Origin: JANXVY01 sp034408685
GTDB lineage: Bacteria; Pseudomonadota; Alphaproteobacteria; Rhizobiales; Hyphomicrobiaceae
Length of the DNA: 37,613 bases
Direction of reading: 5' to 3'
Assembly: GCA_034408685.1 (NCBI GenBank)
Contig: JAWXCP010000193.1
Coordinates: 1-37,613, forward strand
This document shows positions 17,742 through 26,700 of the stretch, in pieces (position 1 is the stretch's first letter; each line of letters begins with the position of its first letter). The notes under the pieces are model-generated. The model did not search any database, had not been told where the DNA came from, and saw nothing but the letters and a program-made list of their open reading frames with translations. The translations under genes and the position numbers were made by a program.

Positions 17742-18907
17742 CCCGACCACAGCCGCTGGCTGTTACACACGTTTCGCCGTTTGGCGATTACGATGGGCAG
17801 ATTGTGTTCTCTGGTGCCGAAAACCACCTGTTTGCGTTGATGACCGGCCAGCGCGAAGCGCGCCTCGACGTTGAACTGCTAATGTTGGTCGTCCACGACG
17901 GGCCGCGACTGCGCGCGAAGGCCTTGGAACTCGAAGCATCTGGCATCCGCGTGACCCGGCTCGTATATGACCGCAGTCTCGTGCCAGCTATCGGGCGCGC
18001 CGCGTGGGTGGCGCAGTTGCCGCGCCTCGTCGGCCTGATGCGCCAACGCCAGCATCGTATCATCCACACGCATCAGCCGCACGCCTCCCAACTTGGTCGC
18101 GTCGCTGCGAGGCTCGCCGGCTGCCGGACCATCATCGACAGCGTGCATAACGACGAGCCCTATTTCGCGCGCAGCGATTGGAAGCTGCGGCTCAAGGCCC
18201 TGCAGCGTGTCACCGGCGCCACGATTGCTATCACAGAGCGGGTCAAATCGCATCTTGCGGGCACCGTAGGGCTCGATCCCGATGGCATCACTGTCATCCC
18301 CTACGGCGTCGAGCTGCCGATCAGCATCGATCGGGCTGGTGCGCGGCGTGAGCTTGGGTTGGCCGAGGATGCCTTTGTCGTCGGATTCGTTGGCCGCCTC
18401 GTGCCGCAGAAGGATCTCGGAACGCTGATCGATGCCATGGCCGGGCTGCCCGATGCGCATCTGTGCCTGGTCGGCAACGGTGACGAGGAGACGGCATTGC
18501 GGGCTCACTGCGCGCGAGCCGGATTGGTGCACGTGCACTTCGCAGGAGCCCGGCCGAATGGGGCCGACCTTATGGCGGCGTTTGACGTATTCGCGCTGTC
18601 GTCGAAGTGGGAGGGGCTGGGTCTCGTCCTGTTGGAGGCCATGTCACGCGGTGTGCCGATCGTTGCCACTCGCGGCGGCGCCATTCCGGAGGTTCTCTCC
18701 GGCGGAGAGCTGGGGCTGTTGTCGGATGTCGGAGACGCTGATGGTTTCGGAAGCAATCTGCGGCACCTCAGGCAGGACGCCGACCTGCGTGCCGGTTTGA
18801 TCAAGCGTGGGTACGAGGCGATCCGCCAGCGCTACAGCGTTGCAGCGATGGTCAGCGCCACAACGGCAGTTTATGAGAGTGTGAGTTTGAAGAACGCATC
18901 AACTTAA
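17738..18907 (+). CDS. Glycosyltransferase, GT4 family (fourth)
   Basis: 389 residues. The TTG at 17738 overlaps the preceding TGA and has GGAG eight bases upstream; the protein then begins TRPQPLAVTHVSPFGDYDGQ. Upstream in-frame sequence is Arg-rich and reads as another frame of the previous gene, so it is not included. GT-B features: VVGFVGRLVPQKDLGTLIDAM, AHLCLVGNGDEE and SKWEGLGLVLLEAMSRGVPIVAT (EX7E). IIHTHQPHASQLGRVAARLAG in the N-terminal domain matches the HxHxxH-like strand common in GT4 enzymes. Last gene of the cluster; no terminator with a T-run follows. Confidence 0.92.
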   Translation: MTRPQPLAVTHVSPFGDYDGQIVFSGAENHLFALMTGQREARLDVELLMLVVHDGPRLRAKALELEASGIRVTRLVYDRSLVPAIGRAAWVAQLPRLVGLMRQRQHRIIHTHQPHASQLGRVAARLAGCRTIIDSVHNDEPYFARSDWKLRLKALQRVTGATIAITERVKSHLAGTVGLDPDGITVIPYGVELPISIDRAGARRELGLAEDAFVVGFVGRLVPQKDLGTLIDAMAGLPDAHLCLVGNGDEETALRAHCARAGLVHVHFAGARPNGADLMAAFDVFALSSKWEGLGLVLLEAMSRGVPIVATRGGAIPEVLSGGELGLLSDVGDADGFGSNLRHLRQDADLRAGLIKRGYEAIRQRYSVAAMVSATTAVYESVSLKNAST

Positions 18908-19219
18908 CGAATAATTTTCTAGGAACCGTGTTTTTGCTGCAGCCCGAATAGCTGACGGGGTTGCAAGAGCAGCACTTACACGTCGACCTCGAAGTCGGAT
19001 TTCGTTCGAGGCCATACGTCATTGCATACAGGAAATTGACACCGTGAAGTTATCCCAGGCCAATCTTTGGAGGCAGATGCCGAACTTGAGAATCGGCGCG
19101 TGTGTACCTCTTCTTGTCATTCTTTTGACAAGCTTACCGTGGCCGCAGAGATCGACACTGGCTGCGGTCACGGGATTGTTCATTCTTGCCAGAGCATCGG
19201 TGCGCATGCCGACGCTCCG
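18908..19219. other. Gene-poor stretch with two hairpins
   Basis: 312 bases between the last glycosyltransferase and the minus-strand phosphoesterase, whose stops converge here. Two perfect 7-base inverted repeats are present: CCTCGAA/TTCGAGG at 18987-19011 and CTTGTCA/TGACAAG at 19113-19132. Neither has a T-run, but either could help end transcription between the convergent units. A short open frame from GTG 19044 with a hydrophobic stretch (CVPLLVILLTSL) was not accepted as a gene. Confidence 0.5.
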
Positions 19220-20128
19220 TCAGCCCACTGACACGCTGCGTGGGCGACCGCTGGTTACCGTGGCTTCGCGGAGAGGACGCCATTTCAAGACCGACTCACC
19301 CAGGGGATGTCCAGCAAGTGAGCGTTCTCTAAGCGGCAGCACATCGAAACTCGGCCAGCGGCCCGTCGCCAGAGCTTCGCGATACTCCGGTACGAGCCCG
19401 GCTGCTGCCATCGCTGCCTGAGCGGCCATGTAGTCATAGTGAAGCGCGCGATGTTCGACCTCGATGCTGCCGTCCGGGAGAGGCGACAGCACCGAATACC
19501 AAATGCGGGGTGTTCCGTCGTTGGCTGGCATCCCGACGACGCCGGCGTTGTGCCAGAGCTTGTCGTCCAGCACTTGGCTGAACGGGATCCCGCTATGACC
19601 GGCGATGATGCCGTCGTAAGTGATATCTGCGAGATCGGCCCGCTTGCGAGCGTCTGGCGTCCCATGGAACACGAATTCGTTGACCGTCGACAGGGTGCCG
19701 TGGATGGCAAGAAGGCGCGCGCTGCCCACCGGGACCACGCACGTTTGCGGTAGACCACCGAGATAAGCGCGCTCGTCCGCACCGAGGTGGCGCGATGCAT
19801 ACTCGTACCAACTGCGCGACAGCCGGTCGCACATGCCGTCCGGTGGATAGCCGCACCCGCAATCGTCGGCACCTGCTGCCAATTGCTCATCGCAGTTGCC
19901 GCGAATGACCAAGATGCCAGCATCGCGGATCAGTCGGACGGTCTCGACCGGCGTGCCGCAGTAGGCCACAAGATCGCCCGTGCATAGGATGCGGTGTGGC
20001 GGAATGTTGCGACGGCGCGCCTCGTCGAGAACCGCGCGGGTGGCTTCCAGGTTGCTGTAAGGCCCGCCGAAGACGAGAAGCGGCAATGAGGCAGGCTGAA
20101 CGGCGGCATCCGTGGTCACAACTTGCAT
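19220..20128 (-). CDS. Metallophosphoesterase-like protein with altered metal site
   Basis: 302 residues from ATG 20128, with GGGGAGA just upstream. The layout is that of YfcE-type calcineurin-like phosphoesterases: beta strand plus NLEATRAVL, then ILCTGDLVAYCG, VIRGNCDEQL, LLAIHGTLS and GIIAGHSGIPF. The first metal motif, normally DxHGN, reads GGPYSN here, so both Asp and His are missing. The last motif, normally GHTH, reads GHSG. The GD, GNxD and HG blocks remain. It faces the phosphonate-type importer genes across 166 bases and is probably co-regulated with them, perhaps acting on a phosphorus compound. Whether it is a hydrolase is open. Confidence 0.8.
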   Translation of the reverse strand: MQVVTTDAAVQPASLPLLVFGGPYSNLEATRAVLDEARRRNIPPHRILCTGDLVAYCGTPVETVRLIRDAGILVIRGNCDEQLAAGADDCGCGYPPDGMCDRLSRSWYEYASRHLGADERAYLGGLPQTCVVPVGSARLLAIHGTLSTVNEFVFHGTPDARKRADLADITYDGIIAGHSGIPFSQVLDDKLWHNAGVVGMPANDGTPRIWYSVLSPLPDGSIEVEHRALHYDYMAAQAAMAAAGLVPEYREALATGRWPSFDVLPLRERSLAGHPLGESVLKWRPLREATVTSGRPRSVSVG

Positions 20129-20190
20129 TCTGTCTCCCCTAATGCCGCCGAACTCAGGAACAACATGTTTTACGATCAGCTGACCATTTT

Positions 20191-20209
20191 GTTACGGCTG
20201 GTCCGTAAC
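20191..20209. promoter_or_regulatory. Inverted repeat, probable operator in phn divergent region
   Basis: GTTACGG, five bases, CCGTAAC: perfect 7-base arms, 63 bases from the phosphoesterase start and 86 from the phnD start. The size suits a dimeric repressor such as a GntR- or LacI-type protein. The regulator is not in the window. Confidence 0.5.
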
Positions 20210-20212
20210 GCC

Positions 20213-20233
20213 ACGTACGCTCAGATCGTACGT
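20213..20233. promoter_or_regulatory. Second inverted repeat in phn divergent region
   Basis: ACGTACG, seven bases, CGTACGT: perfect 7-base arms lying only three bases after the first inverted repeat. The arm sequence differs from the first, so it may bind a second regulator or be a separate half of a composite site. Confidence 0.45.
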
Positions 20234-20294
20234 CGTGAGCAAGTTTTTAACGAACACGCTCGACGAGACCATGCTCACAGCAAAGGATTGCGAT

Positions 20295-21191
20295 ATGACC
20301 ACAGCCTCTCCCCCGCCATCGCGCCGCACCGCCTGCATGACCTTGTTCGCAAGCATGACAGTTCTGCTGTCAGCTACCTTTGCCGAGGCGGCTGAAAAAC
20401 TGCGGTTCGCTGTCGGGCCATTTCAGCCGACGGCGACCGATACCCGCAACGCCTACGAGCCATTCTTCAAATATCTCGCCGGAAAGCTTGGCCGGGACTA
20501 CGAACTCGTGATCACCACCGATTGGGCCGGCATCGCAGTGGCGCTTGCCAACAAGCAGGTCGATGTCGCTTGGATGGGGCCGTGGGGCTATGTGCTGGCC
20601 AACAGCGAGGGCGGGTCGCAAGCCATTGCGACGGTCAAGTACAACGGCAAACCGACCTATCATTCGATCATCGTCGCGCGAGCAAACGCAAAAATCGACA
20701 AATGGCCAGACGACGCCAAGGGGCTTCGCATATCCTTCGCCGACGCTGGATCGACCTCAGGCTGGCTGATCCCAACCCACTGGTTTAAAACGCAGAATAT
20801 CGACCCCAAGACATACTTCCAGTACCGCGATGGCGCGTCGCATGCCGCTCAAGTTCTGTCGGTCGTCAACGAACAGACGGACCTTGCAACGGATTTCGAT
20901 CGCAATCTCAACGTCATCATCGACCGGGGCACGATCAAGCCCGACCAAGTCAAGGTCGTATGGAAGTCCGACCCTCTGCCCAACGATCCGCTCGTCGCGC
21001 GCGAGGGTCTTGACCCGCAAATGGTCAAAATCATCCAAGACGCCGTCACGGCCATGACCGAAGAGCAGGCGTTGACGCTCATGCCGAAGAACTACACCGG
21101 TTGGGTGCCAGCGACGCACGCCAGCTACAAGCTGATCGAAGACGCTGGCGTCGCCGTCGGGCGGTTGAAGCCGAAGACGGCCGCCAAGTAG
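20295..21191 (+). CDS. phnD: Phosphonate-type ABC transporter, substrate-binding protein
   Basis: 298 residues from ATG 20295, chosen because AAAGGA lies seven bases upstream; an in-frame GTG at 20235 is less likely. The signal peptide includes MTLFASMTVLLSATFAEA. The mature protein matches PhnD-type binding proteins: LRFAVGPFQPT, YEPFFKYLAGKLG, VDVAWMGPWGYVLAN and ISFADAGSTSGWLIPTHWF, which form the pocket that holds a phosphonate or similar phosphorus oxyanion. The exact ligand (phosphonate, phosphite, a phosphate ester) cannot be told. It is the first gene of a phnD-phnE-phnC operon, an order that differs from the common phnCDE. Confidence 0.9.
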   Translation: MTTASPPPSRRTACMTLFASMTVLLSATFAEAAEKLRFAVGPFQPTATDTRNAYEPFFKYLAGKLGRDYELVITTDWAGIAVALANKQVDVAWMGPWGYVLANSEGGSQAIATVKYNGKPTYHSIIVARANAKIDKWPDDAKGLRISFADAGSTSGWLIPTHWFKTQNIDPKTYFQYRDGASHAAQVLSVVNEQTDLATDFDRNLNVIIDRGTIKPDQVKVVWKSDPLPNDPLVAREGLDPQMVKIIQDAVTAMTEEQALTLMPKNYTGWVPATHASYKLIEDAGVAVGRLKPKTAAK

Positions 21192-21193
21192 CG

Positions 21194-22006
21194 ATGGAAC
21201 TCACCCGAGGCCGAGGATCGATCACAGCTCCGGGCAATGGCCACACATGGCTATCGCGCGTCGGGCTTGTCGCGGGGATTGCCCTCGCGGCAGCGCTCTA
21301 CGCGTTGTGTCTGCACGTTGCACAAGTTGATTTCGGCAAGCTGTGGGCGGGCCTCCCGCGATTGGCGAACTGGGCCGCGCGCGCGTGGCCGCCCGACGTC
21401 TTCGAACTGTCGACGCTCGCCTATCGCGCGGCCGAAACCGTTGCGATGGGAACCGTCGGTACGACATTCGGCGCGCTGCTGGCCGTTCCCGTCTGTCTTC
21501 TTGCAGCGCGCAATATTACCCCGTCGCCCTGGCTCAACGTTCCAGCGCGCGCCGTTTTGAACGTCTTGCGCGGCATCGACAGCTTCGTGTTCGCGTTGTT
21601 CTTCGTGGCCGCAGTCGGGCTCGGTCCGTTCGCTGGCGTACTCGGTGTCGCTTTGCACGCCGCCGGTACGATCGCAAAGCTCTGGTCCGAAGCGATCGAG
21701 ACCGCAGAACCGGGTCCCATCGAAGCGGTGTCTGTGACCGGCGCAGCCAAGCTCAAGGTCGTTCGCTACGCGCTGATCCCCGACGTGCTTCCAAGCCTAT
21801 CGTCGACACTCTTGTACATGTGGGAGTGGAGCATTCGCGCGTCGACCATTCTCGGCGTGGTCGGTGCAGGTGGTATCGGCCAGGAATTGAAAAACAGCAT
21901 CGATTTGCTCGCGTTCGACAAGGCCCTCACCATTTTGCTGCTGATCCTCGCCATGGTGAGCGTGATCGACGGGATCAGCGCGGCGATCCGCCGGAGATTG
22001 GTGTGA
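21194..22006 (+). CDS. phnE: Phosphonate-type ABC transporter, permease
   Basis: 270 residues from ATG 21194, two bases after the phnD stop. An inner-membrane protein with about six hydrophobic segments, the first near VGLVAGIALAAALYALCL. The conserved permease-ATPase contact loop reads EAVSVTGAAKLKVVRYALIPDVLP, the EAA motif of PhnE-type permeases, followed by GVVGAGGIGQEL. It ends in GTGTGA, where phnC starts at GTG 22003 and overlaps the stop by four bases. The open frame continues upstream into phnD but has no transporter sequence there. Confidence 0.92.
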   Translation: MELTRGRGSITAPGNGHTWLSRVGLVAGIALAAALYALCLHVAQVDFGKLWAGLPRLANWAARAWPPDVFELSTLAYRAAETVAMGTVGTTFGALLAVPVCLLAARNITPSPWLNVPARAVLNVLRGIDSFVFALFFVAAVGLGPFAGVLGVALHAAGTIAKLWSEAIETAEPGPIEAVSVTGAAKLKVVRYALIPDVLPSLSSTLLYMWEWSIRASTILGVVGAGGIGQELKNSIDLLAFDKALTILLLILAMVSVIDGISAAIRRRLV

Positions 22007-22728
22007 CGATACGGCTCGAAGCGACAAACCTCACAAAAACGCTCGGCGACCGCCGCGTCCTCGACGGAGCAAGCCTCGACCTGGCGCGCGGGGAATTGGT
22101 TGCCGTGCTCGGTCCGAGCGGGGCTGGCAAAACGACGTTGTTTCGTTGCTTGGCCGGGCTGACGACGCTCGACGGCGGCACGGTCACACTCGACGGCTCC
22201 ATTCTTTTCAAGCCCGGCCAGCGCAGTGGCCCAGACCGTCACGGCCGGATCGGCGTGGTGTTCCAACAGTTCAATCTGATCCGGCGCCTCACCGCGCTCG
22301 ACAATGTGCTGGCGGCAAAGCTTGCCTCGACGTCGACGTGGCGCGTGCTGACGCGGACATTCGTGGCTGCCGACCGTGAACAGGCTATGGCCGCACTCGC
22401 CGCCGTCGGGCTCGAAGGCCATGAGGATCAGCGCGCGGCAACGTTATCTGGAGGCCAGCAGCAGCGCGTCGCGATTGCCAGGGCGTTGGCACAGAACAGC
22501 TCCGTGTTGCTGGCCGATGAGCCAGTTGCCAGTCTCGATCCTGAAACGGCCAACGGCATCATGCAGTTGCTGCGTCGCCTTGCCGATGAAACCGGCCTTG
22601 CCGTGCTGTGCACTTTGCACCAACCCGAACTCGCCGCGCGCTACGCCGATCGCGTTTTGGTGATGGCGAATGGACGGCTGACCGCCGCAGAGCCAACCCC
22701 GGCACACCGGGCTGCGCTCATCGCCTGA
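22003..22728 (+). CDS. phnC: Phosphonate-type ABC transporter, ATP-binding protein
   Basis: 241 residues from GTG 22003, with GGAG six to seven bases upstream. Complete ABC ATPase: Walker A GPSGAGKTTLFR near residue 36, Q-loop in VVFQQFNLIRRLT, signature LSGGQQQRVAIARAL, Walker B VLLADEPVASLD, and the switch His in LCTLHQPELA. FNLIRRLTALDNVLAAKL is typical of the PhnC branch. It powers uptake through PhnE. The frame is open far upstream but that part is only the other frame of phnE. It ends convergent with the toxin gene. Confidence 0.94.
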   Translation: MTIRLEATNLTKTLGDRRVLDGASLDLARGELVAVLGPSGAGKTTLFRCLAGLTTLDGGTVTLDGSILFKPGQRSGPDRHGRIGVVFQQFNLIRRLTALDNVLAAKLASTSTWRVLTRTFVAADREQAMAALAAVGLEGHEDQRAATLSGGQQQRVAIARALAQNSSVLLADEPVASLDPETANGIMQLLRRLADETGLAVLCTLHQPELAARYADRVLVMANGRLTAAEPTPAHRAALIA

Positions 22729-22812
22729 TCCCGCCGTCGGGGGAAAGGCGATGGGACGAAGACGGAATTGTGCCATCTCAACCGAGCGCACCTCATTCAA
22801 TGCAGCCGCGTC

Positions 22813-23253
22813 CTATTCGGTTCGGGCGATGCGATTGGCGCGGCCGACTTCAACTGTTGCCACGAATTCGTCGCGCACGCGGACGAAGAACTCCCGTGGC
22901 AGATACCCGTAAGCCATGTTGCCGCCGGTGTCGTTCGGCACCGGGCGCAAATCGGGTCCGGGCCACACGAACTCGTTCCACTCCGCCAGAACGATCCACG
23001 ATCGATCGGAATCGAGGCCGATGGCACGCCTGACTGTCATGGGAATCTCGATGGCAGCAGTCCCTTTTTGCGGAGCGCTATGGGTGATGGGCAGCACCAG
23101 AGCCCGCAGCTGACCGTCCGCGTTGGTGGTGATCATTGCAATGATCGCAGCTGGCCGGTCCTTGGTGCCTTCTTCTCGCCCGGCTAGATACTCGCTGTTC
23201 CAAAGATAGCTATAACGGATGACGAGGCCTGGTGCCGGAGTTGGTATTGGCAT
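22813..23253 (-). CDS. PemK-like toxin of a type II toxin-antitoxin pair
   Basis: 146 residues. It begins MPIPTPAPGLVIRYSYLW and continues EYLAGREEGTKDRPAAIIAMI, ITHSAPQ and AIEIPMTVRRAIGLD, a pattern seen in the rhizobial PemK/MazF-like growth-inhibitor group. MazF-type proteins are mRNA endoribonucleases; here that is inferred from family likeness, with EGTKDRP taking the place of the usual G-x-RP-x-VV strand. It follows the antitoxin gene by eight bases in the same direction. No repeat of the toxin or a cognate plasmid function is near. Confidence 0.75.
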   Translation of the reverse strand: MPIPTPAPGLVIRYSYLWNSEYLAGREEGTKDRPAAIIAMITTNADGQLRALVLPITHSAPQKGTAAIEIPMTVRRAIGLDSDRSWIVLAEWNEFVWPGPDLRPVPNDTGGNMAYGYLPREFFVRVRDEFVATVEVGRANRIARTE

Positions 23254-23261
23254 CAGTCAGC

Positions 23262-23510
23262 TTACTTCGATACGTCGTCGTTGCCGATTGCTGGGGCTTC
23301 TGCGGTACGCACCGCGTTCAGCCATTGATCGGGCAAATCAGCAGCCAATCCGACTTTGCGGTCGCGGCGCAGCAGGCGCACGTATTCATCATATGACAAC
23401 AACACGAGATGGTTCCGCCCCTGTTTTGTAATGGTCACCGCCTCGCGCAGTGCCGTGTCACTGACGGCCCCCAGAGTACGCTGAAATTCGCTAGCCGAAA
23501 CCGTGATCAT
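23262..23510 (-). CDS. Phd/YefM-like antitoxin
   Basis: 82 residues. The ATG at 23510 is preceded by a near-ideal GAGGAGG six bases upstream, so it is preferred to the TTG at 23525. ITVSASEFQRTLGAVSDTALREAVTITKQGRNHLVLLSYDEYVRL has the Phd/YefM layout: an N-terminal DNA-binding dimer fold with the SxxEFQ strand, followed by a toxin-binding C-terminal tail. It should repress its own promoter and neutralise the downstream PemK-like protein. A fast antitoxin turnover is typical of the family. Confidence 0.85.
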   Translation of the reverse strand: MITVSASEFQRTLGAVSDTALREAVTITKQGRNHLVLLSYDEYVRLLRRDRKVGLAADLPDQWLNAVRTAEAPAIGNDDVSK

Positions 23511-23525
23511 GTCGGGCCTCCTCAA

Positions 23526-23559
23526 TATAAGGGTAATTTATACATGAAATATGCGATCC
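23526..23559 (-). promoter_or_regulatory. Possible promoter/operator of toxin-antitoxin pair
   Basis: AT-rich patch just before the antitoxin ribosome-binding site. On the minus strand it reads TATAAA with TTTGCA 18 bases further upstream (just outside these coordinates), a plausible -10/-35 pair. TATAA/TTATA arms (23526-23542) give a small inverted repeat that could serve autoregulation. Confidence 0.3.
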
Positions 23560-23797
23560 ATGCAAACTTGCCCTAGCCGGTGCATCCAGGGTGCCGACGC
23601 AAATTCCGGTCCCTATTGGCCCAGCCCGTCTTCGTTCCCCTGCTGTGACTTCGCCCGGGGCCGCGCCCCGGCCATGACCGCGACAACAATCTGATCCGTC
23701 GTTGATTTGTTGCGACTTCCCCCGGCCAAGTCGAAGCCGCATCCGTGCGCCTGATCCTGCTCGACCACCACGCGCCCGGCCGTTATGGTCCGCCGCC

Positions 23798-26700
23798 ATG
23801 ACCACACCAGACGATACCGCAGCAATGCCCGCCCCGCCGAGTGCGTCCGATGCGGAACGCTCGAACCGAACGTCGACCGTGCCGGCGGGCGAGCCCGTTC
23901 CGGTCGAAAAGGGCAGCCATGCCTACCTGATCGACGGGTCGGGCTACATCTTCCGCGCGTTCCATGCGCTGCCACCACTCACGCGGCCATCTGACGGGTT
24001 GCCGGTCGGCGCGGTGCACGGCTTTTGCCAGATGCTGTGGAAACTCGTCGGCGACAGCAAACTTGCCGATAAGCCGACCCACATCGCGGTCGTGTTCGAT
24101 GCTGGCCGCGAGACGTTCCGCAACAAGATCTACGACAAGTACAAAGCCCAGCGCCCGCCGCCGCCTGAAGAACTCGTGCCGCAATTCGGGTTGATCCGCG
24201 ACGCGACGGCGGCGTTCAATATTGCCAGCCTGGAGCAGGACGGGTATGAGGCCGACGACCTGATCGCGACGTACGCGCGCTTGATCCGCGAGGCTGGCGG
24301 CGACGTGACGATCGTCTCGTCCGACAAGGATCTGATGCAGCTCGTCCGCCCCGGCGTCGTCATGTTCGACGGCATGAAAGCCAAGCGCATCGGCCGCGAC
24401 GAAGTCATCGAAAAGTTCGGCGTACCGCCCGACAAGGTTGTCGACGTGCAGTCGCTGGCCGGTGACAGCGTCGATAACGTGCCGGGCGTTCCTGGCATCG
24501 GAATCAAAACCGCGGCCGAATTGATCCTCGCCTACGGCGATCTCGACACGCTGCTGTCGAGCGCATCTCAAATCAAGCAGCCCAAACGCCGGGAAAACCT
24601 GATCGCGTTTGCCGATCAAGCCCGGATCTCGCGCGAACTCGTCCGCTTGAAAGACGACGTGGCCGTCGCGTTTGCGCCCGATAAATTCGGCGTTCAGGAC
24701 CCCGTTCCGGCCGCTCTGTTGGGCTTTCTGCAAGCGATGGAGTTCAACTCGCTGACGCAGAAGATCGCAGTTTCGCTTGGCACCGACCCACCCCAGCGTC
24801 TGGCCGTCTCGGTCGGGGCCAGCGTGCGGAAAACGGGTGTCGATGGCGCAGCACTTGGTCTGCCAAACGGCACATCATCGCCACCGGGACAAGGCCTGGG
24901 CCAGGGCGTGGGCCTGGGAACGCCTGCGGCAGGTGCCCGCTGGTATCACGAGCAGATTAAGTCGATCCCCTTCGATCGCAAAGCCTACGAGACGGTTACG
25001 ACCACCGACGGCCTTGCCCGTTGGCTCGGGCTTGCTCGCGACGCCGGCCGCTTTGCCATCACCGTCATGACGTCGTCGACGGATGCCATCACCGGCGAGC
25101 TTGTCGGCATCGCCCTCGCCGTTGCCCCCGGACGCGCCTGCTACGTGCCCTTGGCCCATTCGGCCAGTACCGGGTTCGACTTCGGCGCTGGCGTGCCCCA
25201 GATCGCAACGGCTGACGCCCTGGCCGCCCTCAAGCCGCACCTCGAAGACCCTTCACTGGTGAAGGCTGGCCATAATATCAAGTTTGCCATGCTGGTCATG
25301 GCCGTGCACGGCATCTCGATCGTCTCCGTCGATGACGCCATGCTGCTGTCTTATGCGCTCGATGGCGGCCGCTGGGCCCATACGGCCGAAGACCTCGCGC
25401 TCCGCCATCTCGGCCACGCCTGCACGCCGTACGCCAAGGCGATGGAACACGCCGCCCCCGCGCCGAAAGGATCGAAAAAGGCAGAGCGCTCGTTTGCAGC
25501 CGTTCCGCTGGCGCAAGCTACAGAATATGCTGCCGAGAGCGCCGATACCGCGCTGAGGCTGTGCCTTGTTTTGCGTCCACGCCTCGTGCCGGAAGCGCAA
25601 ACGATCGTTTATGAGACACTCGAACGGCCCTTGCTGCCGGTCATTGTCGAGATGGAACGCGCTGGCATCAAAGCCGACCCGGCAATCCTGTCGCGACTGT
25701 CGACGCAGTTTGCCCAGAGCACGGCCCGTCTCGAAGACGAGGTCAATGCACTCGTTGGCGTCAAATTCCAGTTGGGCTCGCCCAAACAACTCGGCGAACT
25801 GTTGTTCGACACGCTCAAACTCCCCGGCGGGAAACGAACCAAGTCAGGCCAATGGGAAACGCGAGCTAGCCTGCTCGACGACCTCGCCGACAACGAAGAA
25901 CTGCCCGAGGACGCGCGCGCATTGATCAACAAGATGCTCGAATGGCGCCAGCTGACAAAATTGCGCACGACCTACACCGATGCGCTGCCGCACTATCTTG
26001 ACGCCAACAGTCGCATCCACACCAACTACGTCCTCGCGTCGACCACCACGGGCCGCCTGTCTTCGACCGAACCGAACTTGCAGAACATCCCGATCCGAAC
26101 GAAAGAGGGCCGCGAAATTCGCACCGCGTTCATCGCCGAACCGGGCCATAAGATCGTGTCGGCGGACTATTCGCAGATCGAGTTGCGTATCCTTGCTCAT
26201 ATCGCCGACATACCGCAGTTGAAGCACGCCTTCGCCGAGGGCATCGACATCCACACGATGACGGCGTCTGAAATGTTCGGGGTACCAGTCGATGGAATGC
26301 CCGGTGAAGTCCGACGCCGCGCCAAGGCGATCAACTTCGGCATCATCTACGGGATCTCCGCATTCGGGCTTGCCAACCAATTGGGCATTTCGCGGGAAGA
26401 AGCGGGCGACTATATCAAGACGTACTTCAAGCGCTTCCCCGGCATCCGTGACTACATGGAAGGCACCAAGCGGTTTTGCCGCGAGAACGGTTATGTCGAG
26501 ACCGTATTCGGCCGCCGCATCCATTATCCCGAGATCAACACGCGCAATCCTGGCGTTCGTGGCAACCTCGAACGGGCGGCCATCAACGCACCGATCCAGG
26601 GCTCGGCTGCCGACATCATCCGCCGGGCGATGATCCGCATGCCAGCCGCGCTTCGCGATGCCGGGCTGTCGTCCGTGCGCATGCTGCTGCAGGTCCACGA

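Noticed and set aside
19044..19421. Possible small membrane protein on the plus strand
   Set aside because: Only one hydrophobic stretch, no good ribosome-binding site, and its second half is antisense to the phosphoesterase gene.
23655..23671. CCGGGGC-cgc-GCCCCGG hairpin as a terminator
   Set aside because: No T-run on either strand and no gene ends just before it; the sequence is simply GC-rich.
23783..24733. 316-codon minus-strand open frame in polA
   Set aside because: Opposite the intact 5' nuclease domain; no recognisable features.
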